Shown here piece by piece: positions 49,445 through 57,630 of a DNA stretch of 64,000 bases. Position 1 is the first letter of the stretch; the number at the start of each line of letters is the position of its first letter. The notes beneath the pieces were generated by a model. It saw only the letters and a program-made list of their open reading frames with translations. It made no database searches and was not told the origin of the DNA. The position numbers and the translations under genes were made by a program. Origin of the DNA: Micromonospora sp. NBC_01813 (GTDB lineage Bacteria > Actinomycetota > Actinomycetes > Mycobacteriales > Micromonosporaceae); NCBI RefSeq assembly GCF_035917335.1, contig NZ_CP109067.1:7501001-7565000 (forward strand), written 5' to 3'.

Positions 49445-50196
49445 TGTGCCGCCACCAGCTCTATCTGGGACCACCGACCAGCCTCGCGGCCCTGCTGTTC
49501 GATCCGCCGCACAGCCTGCACCGGCAGGCCTGGGCGCCCCGGGACATGCGCGGTGGCGGCACCGTCAACGCCGACGGCTTCGGCGTCGGCTGGTACACCG
49601 GTGCCGGGCCGGTCCGCTACCGGCGGGCCGGCCCGATCTGGGCCGACCCCGGGCTGGTGGAGCTGAGCCGGGCCACCACCGCCGGTGCGGTGCTCGCCGC
49701 GGTCCGCTCGGCCACCACCGGCATGCCGGTCACCGAAGCGGCCTGCGCGCCGTTCACCGACGGGCGCTGGCTGTTCAGCCACAACGGGGTGGTGACCGGC
49801 TGGCCGGGCAGCGTCGCCGGGCTCGCCGCCGCGCTGCCGGTGACCGACCTGCTCACCCTCGACGCACCCACCGACTCGGCGCTGCTGTGGGCACTGGTCC
49901 GGCACCGGTTGCGGTCCGGCGCCGACCCCGGCGCGGCGATCACCGACACCGTCACCGACGTGCTGGCCGTGGCTCCCCGCTCCCGACTCAACCTGCTGCT
50001 CACCGACGGCCAGCAGGCCTGGGCCAGCGCCGTCGGGCACGCCCTGTCCATTCTCGCCGGCCCCGACCGGCTGATCATCGCGTCCGAGCCGGTCGACGAC
50101 GACCCGGCCTGGACACCCGTCGCGGACCGCCGACTCGTCACCGCGGACCGCCGCACCCACACCCTGGAGGACCTGTGCGCATCGACATCGAGCTGA
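49444..50196 (+). CDS. egtC: EgtC, Ntn-type amidohydrolase of ergothioneine synthesis
   Basis: 250 aa from GTG 49444. Cys2 directly after the start (VCRHQLYLG) is the nucleophile of class II glutamine-amidotransferase-type Ntn hydrolases, and LFSHNGVVTGWPG is the matching substrate pocket. It removes glutamate from the EgtB product. The gene overlaps egtD by 22 bases. Confidence 0.94.
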   Translation: MCRHQLYLGPPTSLAALLFDPPHSLHRQAWAPRDMRGGGTVNADGFGVGWYTGAGPVRYRRAGPIWADPGLVELSRATTAGAVLAAVRSATTGMPVTEAACAPFTDGRWLFSHNGVVTGWPGSVAGLAAALPVTDLLTLDAPTDSALLWALVRHRLRSGADPGAAITDTVTDVLAVAPRSRLNLLLTDGQQAWASAVGHALSILAGPDRLIIASEPVDDDPAWTPVADRRLVTADRRTHTLEDLCASTSS

Positions 50197-51137
50197 CCGA
50201 CGCCGACCAGCAGCACGCGCTGCGGGCCGACGCCCGGGCCGGGCTCACCGCCGAGGCGAAGTGGCTGCCACCGAAGTGGTTCTACGACAAGTACGGCAGC
50301 GAGCTGTTCGAACGGATCACCACGCTGCCCGAGTACTACCCGACCCGGGCCGAACGGGCGGCGCTGGCCGCACATGCCACGGACATCGCCACCGTCACCG
50401 GTGCCCGGACCCTGGTCGAGTTGGGTTCCGGCTCGTCGGAGAAGACCCGGCTGCTGCTCGACGCGTTGCACCAGCGCGGTCACCTGGATCGCTTCGTGCC
50501 GTTGGACGTCTCCGAGTCGGCGCTGCGTGACGCCGCGACCGCGCTGGACCGCGACTACCCGGGGCTGACGGTCCACGGCATCGTCGGCGACTTCACCCGC
50601 CACCTGGACCGGATTCCCACCAGTGCCGACCGGCTGGTCGCGTTCCTCGGTGGCACCATCGGCAACCTGGTCCCGACCGAGCGGGCCGCGTTCCTGGCGG
50701 CGCTGCGCGCCGTGCTGCGACCCGGCGAGTGGCTGCTGCTCGGCACCGACCTGGTCAAGGACCCGGCGACGCTGGTCGCGGCGTACGACGACGCCCAAGG
50801 GGTGACCGCCGAGTTCAACCGCAACGTGCTGCACGTACTCAACCGGCAGCTCGGCGGCGACTTCGACCCGGCGGCGTTCCGGCACGTCGCCCACTGGGAC
50901 GTCGAGCGGGAGTGGATCGAGATGCGGCTGCTCGCCGAGCGGGACATGACCGTACACCTGGCCGACCTGGACCTGGTCGTGCCGTTCGCCGCCGGGGAGC
51001 AGTTGCGGACCGAGGTGTCGGCGAAGTTCCGCCGCCCCGGGGTGACCGCCGAGCTGGCCGCCGCCGGATTCGAGCTCACGCACTGGTGGACCGACCCGGC
51101 CGACCGGTTCGCGATCAGCCTCGCCCGGAGCCGGTGA
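50175..51137 (+). CDS. egtD: EgtD, histidine N-alpha-methyltransferase
   Basis: 320 aa from GTG 50175, which follows ctggagg (50164-50170). SAM-binding LVELGSGSSEKTRLLLDAL and the histidine-pocket motif YDKYGSELFERITTLPEYYPTRAE are the family signature, as is FLGGTIGNLVPTERAAFL. It trimethylates histidine to hercynine, the EgtB substrate. It is the last egt gene; no EgtE C-S lyase follows. Its stop codon lies within a 26-base tandem repeat. Confidence 0.95.
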   Translation: MRIDIELTDADQQHALRADARAGLTAEAKWLPPKWFYDKYGSELFERITTLPEYYPTRAERAALAAHATDIATVTGARTLVELGSGSSEKTRLLLDALHQRGHLDRFVPLDVSESALRDAATALDRDYPGLTVHGIVGDFTRHLDRIPTSADRLVAFLGGTIGNLVPTERAAFLAALRAVLRPGEWLLLGTDLVKDPATLVAAYDDAQGVTAEFNRNVLHVLNRQLGGDFDPAAFRHVAHWDVEREWIEMRLLAERDMTVHLADLDLVVPFAAGEQLRTEVSAKFRRPGVTAELAAAGFELTHWWTDPADRFAISLARSR

Positions 51138-51190
51138 CGGTCAGCCGGGCTGGGTGCCGGTGACGGTCAGCCCGGCTGGGTGCCGGTGAC
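51130..51190. repeat. 26-base tandem duplication at the egtD/ABC-transporter junction
   Basis: The unit starting gccggtgacggtcag occurs at 51130-51155 and again at 51156-51181 with one base changed, and nine more bases (51182-51190) match a third start. Each copy holds a plus-strand TGA and a minus-strand TGA (as TCA), so both convergent genes end inside it and the duplication doubled the stop region without harm. Confidence 0.85.
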
Positions 51191-51946
51191 CCGGCGCAGG
51201 AACTGCTGGGTGCGCGGCTGCTGCGGCGCACCCAGCACCTGCTCCGGCGGGCCCTGCTCCTCGAGCACACCGTCGGCGAGGAAGCAGACCCGGTCGGCGA
51301 CCTCCCGGGCGAAGGCCATCTCGTGGGTGGCGATCAGCATCGTCATCCCGTCGGCTTTCAGTTCCCGGATCAGCGCCAGCACCTCGCCGACCAGCTCCGG
51401 GTCCAGCGCCGAGGTGACCTCGTCGAGCAGCAGCAGCCGGGGCGCGTTCACCAGGGTCCGGGCGATCGCCGCCCGCTGCTGCTGCCCGCCGGAGAGCCGG
51501 TCCGGGTACTGCCGGGCCTGATCGGCCAGCCCGACCCGGTCCAGCAACTCCATCGCCCGCCGCTCCGCCCGCGCCCGGGGGAGCCGGTGCACCCTGCGCG
51601 GCGCCAACGTGACGTTGTCCAGCACACTCAGGTGCGGGAACAGATTGAACGACTGGAAGACCAGCCCGATGCGCTGGCGGACCTGATCCGGGTCGACCCG
51701 TGGATCGGTGATGTCCCGGCCGTCGAGTGCGATGGCGCCGTCGTCCACGGTCTCCAGCAGGTTGACCGCCCGCAGCAGCGTCGACTTGCCGGACCCGCTC
51801 CCGCCGATCAGCGCGACCACCTCGTGCTCGGCGACGTCGAGGGTCAGCTCCCGCAACACCACCCGGTCGCCGAACACCTTACGGACCCGGTCGCAGGCCA
51901 GCACCGGCGTCGGGTGATCCCGGGGCGGACCCGGCTCGCCGGTCAC
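51167..51946 (-). CDS. Polar amino-acid ABC transporter ATP-binding protein (GlnQ-like)
   Basis: 259 aa. It shows Walker A GGSGSGKST, signature LSGGQQQRAAIARTL, Walker B LLLLDEVTSALDPE and the switch histidine IATHEM. Best match is the PAAT family ATPase for polar amino acids. It overlaps the permease gene by four bases. Its C-terminal codons lie in the tandem repeat. It is convergent with egtD; uptake of histidine, cysteine or cystine for ergothioneine is conceivable but not shown. Confidence 0.94.
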   Translation of the reverse strand: MTGEPGPPRDHPTPVLACDRVRKVFGDRVVLRELTLDVAEHEVVALIGGSGSGKSTLLRAVNLLETVDDGAIALDGRDITDPRVDPDQVRQRIGLVFQSFNLFPHLSVLDNVTLAPRRVHRLPRARAERRAMELLDRVGLADQARQYPDRLSGGQQQRAAIARTLVNAPRLLLLDEVTSALDPELVGEVLALIRELKADGMTMLIATHEMAFAREVADRVCFLADGVLEEQGPPEQVLGAPQQPRTQQFLRRVTGTQPG

Positions 51947-52872
51947 GCGGTGCCGGCCCAGGTCTGCCGCCGGGCGGCCCGCATGGTCACCCAGTCGGTC
52001 ACCGCCACCAGTGGGATCGCCAGCAGGATGAACAACACCCCGGCGACCACATACGGGGTGAAGTTGTAGCTGGTGGCGGTCTCGATCTGGGCGGCGCGGA
52101 TCGCGTCGATCGGGCCGGCCAGCGAGATCAGACCGACATCCTTCTGCAGCGCGACCAGATCGTTGAGCAGCGGCGGCGCGACCCGCCGGACCGCCTGCGG
52201 CAGCACCACGTGCCGCATCGTCTGCGCGTGGCTGAGCCCCAGCGACCGGGCGGCCGCCCGCTGCGCCGGATGCACCGCCTCGATCCCGGCCCGGAACACC
52301 TCCGCCAGGTAGGCACCGTAGGTGACGACCAGCGCGCAGCCACCGAGGACCAGCACCGACGGCGTGCCGGCCAGCCGCAACCCCGGCACCCCGAAGGTGA
52401 ACAGGTACAGCACGATGATCAGCGGGGCGCCCCGGAACACGTACGTGTAGGAGGTGGCGGCGGCCCGCAGCGGGAAGAACACCGCCGGGCGCAGGGTACG
52501 GGCGAGCGCGATCGCCAACCCCAGCGCCAGCGCGCCGACGGCGCAGAACACCAGCAGCCGTACGTTGAGCCAGAGCCCACGCAGCACCGCCGGCAGCGAC
52601 TCCACCGCCACCGCCGGGTCGAGGAACGACTGCTGGACCCGGGGCCAGCCGGGTGAGTTCGCCACCGCCACCACCAGCAGCGTGCCGAGTACGGCGGTGG
52701 AGCCGGCGGCGATCAGCACCGACCGGACGCTCTGCCGCCGGCGGTACGCGGCGCGCCGCCGCTGCAGCTCACTCGGCTGATAGCCGCCAGCGCCGTTGCC
52801 GGCGGCGTCCCCAGCCGCATCCCCGGCGGCGCCGTCAGCCTCGTTGCCGGGCGGTGTGTCGGTGCCCGTCAC
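51943..52872 (-). CDS. Polar amino-acid ABC transporter permease
   Basis: 309 aa from GTG 52872. A 35-residue hydrophilic N-terminus with repeated GDAAGDAAG precedes five or so membrane helices. The PAAT permease motif GAYLAEVFRAGIEAVHPAQRAAARSLGLS, which contacts the ATPase, is complete. Unlike many such systems a single permease gene is present, so it presumably homodimerises. Confidence 0.92.
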   Translation of the reverse strand: MTGTDTPPGNEADGAAGDAAGDAAGNGAGGYQPSELQRRRAAYRRRQSVRSVLIAAGSTAVLGTLLVVAVANSPGWPRVQQSFLDPAVAVESLPAVLRGLWLNVRLLVFCAVGALALGLAIALARTLRPAVFFPLRAAATSYTYVFRGAPLIIVLYLFTFGVPGLRLAGTPSVLVLGGCALVVTYGAYLAEVFRAGIEAVHPAQRAAARSLGLSHAQTMRHVVLPQAVRRVAPPLLNDLVALQKDVGLISLAGPIDAIRAAQIETATSYNFTPYVVAGVLFILLAIPLVAVTDWVTMRAARRQTWAGTA

Positions 52873-52875
52873 GGG

Positions 52876-53745
52876 TCAGGACAGCACCGGCGCGCCGGCG
52901 ACCTCGGCCAGCCATTCGGCTTCCAGACCGGCCAGGGTGCCGTTGTCCCGGAGCTCGTCGACGGCCTCGCTGACGCAGTCGGTGAGTGGGGATCCCTTGT
53001 CGAGCACCAGACCGAACTGCTCCGGGGAACCGGACGGCTGGGCCAGCTGGCCGACGATCTTCGCGTCGTCGATCTCCGCCGAGGTGACGTAGAACGCCGT
53101 CGGCAGGTCCAGCACCAGCGCGTCGATGGTGCCGTTGCGCAGTGCCGCCTTGGCGTCGTCGTTGTTGTTGAACACGGCCGGTTCGGCAGTCGGCGCGATC
53201 ACCTCGGTGATCGCCCGGTAGCTGGTCGTCCCGACCTGGGCGCCGAGCTTGACCTCGCGCAGCTCCGCCAGTGTGCTGACACTGGCGGCCGGAGAACCCT
53301 CCAGCGCGATCACCGCCTGCGTGACGTCGTAGTACGGGCTGGAGAAGTCGACCGCCGCCCGCCGCTCCTCGGTGATGGAGAACTGGTTGATGTCGATGTC
53401 GAACGACTTCGGCCCCGGTGCGATGGCGTTGTTGAACGGCACCCGTACCCAGGTCACCGCGTCGGGTTCGTAGCCGAGCTGGTTGGCGACCGCGTACGCC
53501 ACCGCGCTTTCGAACCCGGCACCGTTCTCCGGGGCGTCGTCGACGAACCACGGCGGGTACGCCGGCTGGTCGGTGCCGACGGTCAACGTCCGGGGCACGA
53601 TGGTGTCCAGCCACTGCGGGTTGCACGGGCCCGGGGTCGGCGGGTCCACCGGCGGGTCGTCCGCCTGCGGGGAGCAGCCGGCGACGGCTGTCACGAGGAC
53701 GGCCACCGTGCCGACCAGGGCCGCCCGTTGACGTGATCTGACCAT
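52876..53745 (-). CDS. Amino-acid ABC transporter substrate-binding lipoprotein
   Basis: 289 aa. The signal peptide ends in the lipobox VAGC (Cys24), so it is a surface lipoprotein. The mature part is a periplasmic-binding fold of the SBP_bac_3 type: LTVGTDQPAYPPWF, FDIDINQFSITEERRAAVDFSSPYY and LGAQVGTTSYRAI. The ligand is not predictable. It is the first gene of the operon. Confidence 0.92.
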   Translation of the reverse strand: MVRSRQRAALVGTVAVLVTAVAGCSPQADDPPVDPPTPGPCNPQWLDTIVPRTLTVGTDQPAYPPWFVDDAPENGAGFESAVAYAVANQLGYEPDAVTWVRVPFNNAIAPGPKSFDIDINQFSITEERRAAVDFSSPYYDVTQAVIALEGSPAASVSTLAELREVKLGAQVGTTSYRAITEVIAPTAEPAVFNNNDDAKAALRNGTIDALVLDLPTAFYVTSAEIDDAKIVGQLAQPSGSPEQFGLVLDKGSPLTDCVSEAVDELRDNGTLAGLEAEWLAEVAGAPVLS

Positions 53746-53786
53746 GACGGCTCCTCGATGATCGGCTCGGCCGCAGTCTGGTCACC

Positions 53787-53821
53787 GGGCCGGCGGGTTA
53801 CATTCGATCAGCCGCCGGCCC
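53787..53821 (-). terminator. Terminator hairpin of the sulfonate ABC operon
   Basis: GGGCCGGCGG (53787-53796) and CCGCCGGCCC (53812-53821) pair perfectly around a 15-base loop, directly beyond the minus-strand stop at 53836. It separates the sulfonate-type operon from the amino-acid transporter promoter. Confidence 0.65.
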
Positions 53822-53835
53822 GACGATCAATGGGC

Positions 53836-54825
53836 TTACCTGGCTCCGGGTGCGATCCACTCGTCGAGCTCGAAGTCGTCGCGGAGAAACTCCTGATCGG
53901 TGAGGAACTCCTTGGTGCCGTGCAGCAGTTCCAGCCCTTCCTCGGTGAACGCCTCGGTCGGCCACTGCTCCGGCAGGGTCGTGGCGCGCACCACCTCCGG
54001 TGGGAATCCGTTGATGCTGATCGTGTAGTCGAGGAAGCCCTCCCAGTCGTTTGCGGCCTGTTCGGCCGCACTGCGCTGGACCCGCTGCCAGGCCGGCACG
54101 ATCTCCGGCCGGGCGTCGAGGAAGTTCTCGGTGACGACCGTCGCGCTGGTGCCCAGGTACTGCCGGTGGTCAGCGGAGGCGACCGTCAGCACGGGGTAAC
54201 CCCGGGCCCGGAGGAACTCCACGTTGGCGGCGGGCACGGCTGCCGCGTCGACGTCACCGCGTTCCAACGCGGCCTCGACCTCCGAGGCGTAGACGTGCAG
54301 GATCTCGGCCGGCTCGACGTTGGCGTCGGCGAGGGCGCCGAGCAGGTAGCGGTGGATGTACGAGCCGGTCTGCACGGCCAGCTTCCTGCCGGCTAGGTCG
54401 GCGATCGAGGTCGGGCCGTCGCTGGCCTTGGTGACGATCCCGGCGTCGAGGTTGACGCTTGCCTGGGCGATCAGCCGGGTGGGCTGGTTCGCGCCGCGAG
54501 CGACCAGGGCCGGGGTGTCGCCATAGACGGCGAGGTCGAGTTCACCGGCGGCGAGTGCCTGGTTGAGGTCCGGGCCGTTGGGGAAGGTCACGACGCTGAC
54601 GTCGCCGACCCCGGCCTCGGCCAGCGCTGGCACCAGTTCACCGCGCTCGTGCAGCCAGCCGACCGGGCCGGAGAGCTTGTTGGCGTTGCCAATCGCCCCG
54701 ATCCGTAGGGTGTAGCCGTCGTTGTCGGCCGCGGCGGCGTCGGCCCCGCAGCCGGTCGTCACCAGCAGACCGGTCAGGGCCAGAGCGGCCAACGGTGCGA
54801 TCCGCCGATGGAGTGCCGTACGCAT
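53836..54825 (-). CDS. Sulfonate/taurine-type ABC transporter substrate-binding lipoprotein
   Basis: 329 aa with lipobox LVTTGC (Cys26). The mature part is an SsuA/TauA-type binding fold: IGAIGNANKLSGPVGWL, VVTFPNGPDLNQALAAGELDLAVYGDTPALVA and LAGRKLAVQTGSYIHRYLL. Such proteins bind sulfonates, nitrate or related anions outside the membrane. It is the last gene of the operon that starts at 58497, after two redox genes, which is unusual for a binding protein. Confidence 0.9.
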   Translation of the reverse strand: MRTALHRRIAPLAALALTGLLVTTGCGADAAAADNDGYTLRIGAIGNANKLSGPVGWLHERGELVPALAEAGVGDVSVVTFPNGPDLNQALAAGELDLAVYGDTPALVARGANQPTRLIAQASVNLDAGIVTKASDGPTSIADLAGRKLAVQTGSYIHRYLLGALADANVEPAEILHVYASEVEAALERGDVDAAAVPAANVEFLRARGYPVLTVASADHRQYLGTSATVVTENFLDARPEIVPAWQRVQRSAAEQAANDWEGFLDYTISINGFPPEVVRATTLPEQWPTEAFTEEGLELLHGTKEFLTDQEFLRDDFELDEWIAPGAR

Positions 54826-54838
54826 TGTCGTGTCTCTC

Positions 54839-55237
54839 CTATGTCTTGAGTGGTGCTGGCGTGGACGTGGTTTCTGCCGGTGGCGTGGCCGGCGGGGTGA
54901 CCCGGGCGCGGCCCAACTGGGGGCCGATCGCCACCCGGGCGCCGGGTTTGCGGCCCCGGCCCCAGCCGATCTCCTTGCGGTAGCTGCCGAGCAGGCCGGT
55001 CTCGGTGACGTGCTGTTCGTCGGTGAGCGGTGAGCCGGGTGGCGCCGGGTGGGTCAGCGGCGCCACGAACAGCGCATCGGCGGGGCAGTGCGCCTCGCAC
55101 ATGAAGCAGGTCTGGCAGTCGCCCTGGCGGGCGATCACCGGCACCCCGTCGGCGCCTCGGTCGAAAACGTTCGTCGGGCACACCGCAATGCAGACGTCAC
55201 AGGTGACGCAACGGCTAGCGGAGACGATCTCGATCAC
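54839..55237 (-). CDS. Two-cluster ferredoxin (AprB-like partner of the flavoprotein)
   Basis: 132 aa from GTG 55237, overlapping the flavoprotein stop. Eight cysteines form two 4Fe-4S sites: Cys10, 13, 16, 20 (CVTCDVCIAVCP) and Cys41, 44, 47, 51 (CQTCFMCEAHCP). A C-terminal tail of about 70 residues rich in Pro/Thr follows. Layout and neighbour match the beta subunit of APS-reductase-like proteins. It should move electrons to or from the adjacent FAD protein. Confidence 0.9.
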   Translation of the reverse strand: MIEIVSASRCVTCDVCIAVCPTNVFDRGADGVPVIARQGDCQTCFMCEAHCPADALFVAPLTHPAPPGSPLTDEQHVTETGLLGSYRKEIGWGRGRKPGARVAIGPQLGRARVTPPATPPAETTSTPAPLKT

Positions 55238-56871
55238 GACGCCACCGCCGTCAGCCGCTGGCCCGCCTCGGCCGGCTCCGGCTCCGGCCGGGTCCAGAGG
55301 CTGTCCAGGCCGCCGACGCTGATCCGGTGCCGCTGCGCCGGGTCCAGTCGTGGGTGGTCCTGCCGGCGGGCCATCCCGCGGCTCTCGGTGCGGGCCAGCG
55401 CGCTGGTGTACATCCACCGGGCGTGCGCGACCATCGCCGCCGTCTGCCGAATCCGTACGGCGGCGGCGCCGGTGGCGGCGGTCTCGGCCCGCAACTGCCG
55501 CCACGCGGCGTCCAATTCGGCCAGTGCCGGCGTCAGCCGCTCGCCGTGGCGCAGATAGTTCTTGTCGTACGGATGTACCTGCTCGCGCAGCACCTGCTCC
55601 GCATCCGACCAGCCGGTGTAGCGTTCGGCGTTGCCTCGCCGGACCGCCCGGGTGGGCCGGAGCCCGGCGCCGCCGGTGGCGGCCAGCCGACGGCGGTGCC
55701 GGGCCGGTCCGAGTCCGGTGGCGAAGCGGGCCGCGCCCTGCCCGGCCCAGGTGCCCGACGACATCGCCCACGCCGAGTTGTGGCTGCCGCCGCCGGTGAA
55801 GCCGCCGCAGATGAGTTCCCGGGTGGCCGCGTCGCCGGCGGCGTACAGGCCGGGGACGGTGGTCGCGCAGTCGTCGGTGACGACCCGGATTCCGCCGGTG
55901 CCGCGTACGGTGCCTTCGAGTAGCAGGGTCACCGGGAACTTGTCGGTGAACGGGTTGATGCCGAGCCGGTCGAAGGTGAGGAAGAAGTTGGGCTGGCCTT
56001 CGCGCATCTGCCGTTGCTGCTCCGGGTCGGCCTGGTCGATCTGGCAGAGTACGGTGCCGTTGCGCAGCAGCTCACCGGCGATGACGGACCTGCCGCCCTG
56101 ACTTGCGGCCCCGGCCAGCGGAGTGCCGTCAGCGTGGAAGAAGGTGGCGAAGTTGTAGTAGGCCGTCTTCGTCACGGAGGTGAACGCCGGGGCGATCGCG
56201 TAGGAGTTGGAGAACTCCATACCGGACAGCTCGGCACCGGCTTCGGCGGCGTACAGCGCCCCGTCGCCGGTGTCGACGTCGCAGCCGAGCGCCTTGCTGA
56301 GGAATGCGCAGCCACCACTGGCCAGCACGACCGCGCCGGCTCGGACCCGGTACCCGGTGTCGTGCTGTCGGCGGTAGCCGGCCACTCCGGCGACGGCGCC
56401 GCTGGGGTCCACCAGCAGTTCGAGCACTGGACTGTGGTCGAGGACCCGGGCACCGGAGCGCTTGACCCAGGCCCGCATCCGGCGCATGTACTCCGGGCCC
56501 TGCACGCCACGTTTGAACGGTTGGCCGTCGACGATCGGGAACGGGTAACGGGCTTCGGTCGCCAGGCGGTTCATGTTCTCGTACGTCTGGTCCAGTACCC
56601 GCGCCATCCAGCGCCGGTCGGCGAGGTAGCCGCCGAGGCCTTCCCGGCTGGCCATCGCCTTCTCCCGGGCGTCAGGCTCGGGGGCGACGTACCAGACGCC
56701 GGTGCCGCCGGACGCGGTCGGGCCGCTGGCACCGCAGTAGCCCTTGTCGAGCAGCACGACGTCGGCGCCAGCGGCGGTGGCGGCGAGCGCTGCCCAGGTG
56801 CCGGCCGGTCCACCACCGACGATGACGACGTCGGCGGTGAGGTCCAGTGTGGTGGTGTCGGTGCGGGGCAT
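55234..56871 (-). CDS. FAD-binding oxidoreductase of the fumarate-reductase/AprA type
   Basis: 545 aa from ATG 56871. The N-terminal ADP-binding motif VVIVGGGPAGTWAALAATAAGADVVLLDKG and the family's FAD-contacting SGPTASGGTGVW, a large middle domain, and GLYAAGDAATRELICGGFTGGGSHNSAWAMSSG near residue 370 place it with fumarate-reductase-type flavoproteins, closest in layout to AprA. A catalytic role on sulfur-oxyanion adducts or sulfonate-derived intermediates is inferred from its partner ferredoxin and the flanking sulfonate ABC genes. It lies in the middle of that operon, one base from the ATPase stop. Confidence 0.85.
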   Translation of the reverse strand: MPRTDTTTLDLTADVVIVGGGPAGTWAALAATAAGADVVLLDKGYCGASGPTASGGTGVWYVAPEPDAREKAMASREGLGGYLADRRWMARVLDQTYENMNRLATEARYPFPIVDGQPFKRGVQGPEYMRRMRAWVKRSGARVLDHSPVLELLVDPSGAVAGVAGYRRQHDTGYRVRAGAVVLASGGCAFLSKALGCDVDTGDGALYAAEAGAELSGMEFSNSYAIAPAFTSVTKTAYYNFATFFHADGTPLAGAASQGGRSVIAGELLRNGTVLCQIDQADPEQQRQMREGQPNFFLTFDRLGINPFTDKFPVTLLLEGTVRGTGGIRVVTDDCATTVPGLYAAGDAATRELICGGFTGGGSHNSAWAMSSGTWAGQGAARFATGLGPARHRRRLAATGGAGLRPTRAVRRGNAERYTGWSDAEQVLREQVHPYDKNYLRHGERLTPALAELDAAWRQLRAETAATGAAAVRIRQTAAMVAHARWMYTSALARTESRGMARRQDHPRLDPAQRHRISVGGLDSLWTRPEPEPAEAGQRLTAVAS

Positions 56872-56872
56872 G

Positions 56873-57628
56873 TCAGGGCTCCTGTCCGTCGGGGGAGTCG
56901 GGTGCGTTCTCGGGTTCGCTCTCATGCACACCGAGGGCGCGCAACAGTGCGCGCCGCAGGCTGAGTAGTCGGGGATGGTTGAGCCGGCGAGGCCGGGGGA
57001 CGTCGACGTCGAACTTGTCGGCGATGCGTCCGTCGCGAAGCACCAGCGCCCGGTCGGCGAGCAGCAGCGCCTCTTCGACGTCGTGGGTGACCAGCAGTAC
57101 GGCTGGCCGGTGCTCGGCCCAGAGTTGGGCGACGAGGGCCTGGACCTTGATCCGGGTCAGCGCGTCGAGGGCGCCGAACGGTTCGTCGAGCAGCAGCAGT
57201 TTCGGGGTGCGCACCAGCGCGCGGGCCAGCGCCACCCGCTGCGACTCGCCGCCGGACAGGGTGCGCGGCCAGGTGTCCGCGTGCCCGGCGAGGCCGACCT
57301 CGTCCAGCGCGGCCAGCGCCCTGGCCCGCAGGTCGCGCCCGGCCAGGCCGAGGGTGACGTTGCGCCAGACCCTGCTCCATGGGAGCAGTCGGTGTTCCTG
57401 GAAGACGATGGCTCGTCGCTGCGGGACCTGGATATGGCCGGTGGCTTCCCGGTCCAGGCCGGCGACGGCCCGCAGCAGGGTGCTCTTGCCAGACCCACTG
57501 GCGCCGAGCAGCGCCACGAATTCGCCTGGGGCGATGTCGAGGTCGACGCTGTCCAGGACGGTGCGTCCGGCGTAAGCGCGGTGCCCGGCACGGACTCTGA
57601 CTGCTGGGATGACGGTGGTAGCGGTCAT
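56873..57628 (-). CDS. Sulfonate/nitrate-type ABC transporter ATP-binding protein
   Basis: 251 aa from ATG 57628. Walker A GASGSGKST, Q-loop IVFQEHRLLPW, signature LSGGESQRVALARAL, Walker B LLLLDEPFGALDALTR and the switch VTHDVEEAL are typical of SsuB/TauB. It ends with a charged tail. It follows the permease gene by two bases. Confidence 0.93.
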   Translation of the reverse strand: MTATTVIPAVRVRAGHRAYAGRTVLDSVDLDIAPGEFVALLGASGSGKSTLLRAVAGLDREATGHIQVPQRRAIVFQEHRLLPWSRVWRNVTLGLAGRDLRARALAALDEVGLAGHADTWPRTLSGGESQRVALARALVRTPKLLLLDEPFGALDALTRIKVQALVAQLWAEHRPAVLLVTHDVEEALLLADRALVLRDGRIADKFDVDVPRPRRLNHPRLLSLRRALLRALGVHESEPENAPDSPDGQEP

Positions 57629-57630
57629 GG

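Noticed and set aside
53836-54825. Binding protein read as a nitrate-specific system
   Set aside because: The fold alone cannot separate nitrate from sulfonate; the neighbouring sulfur genes favour sulfonate, so a nitrate call was not made.
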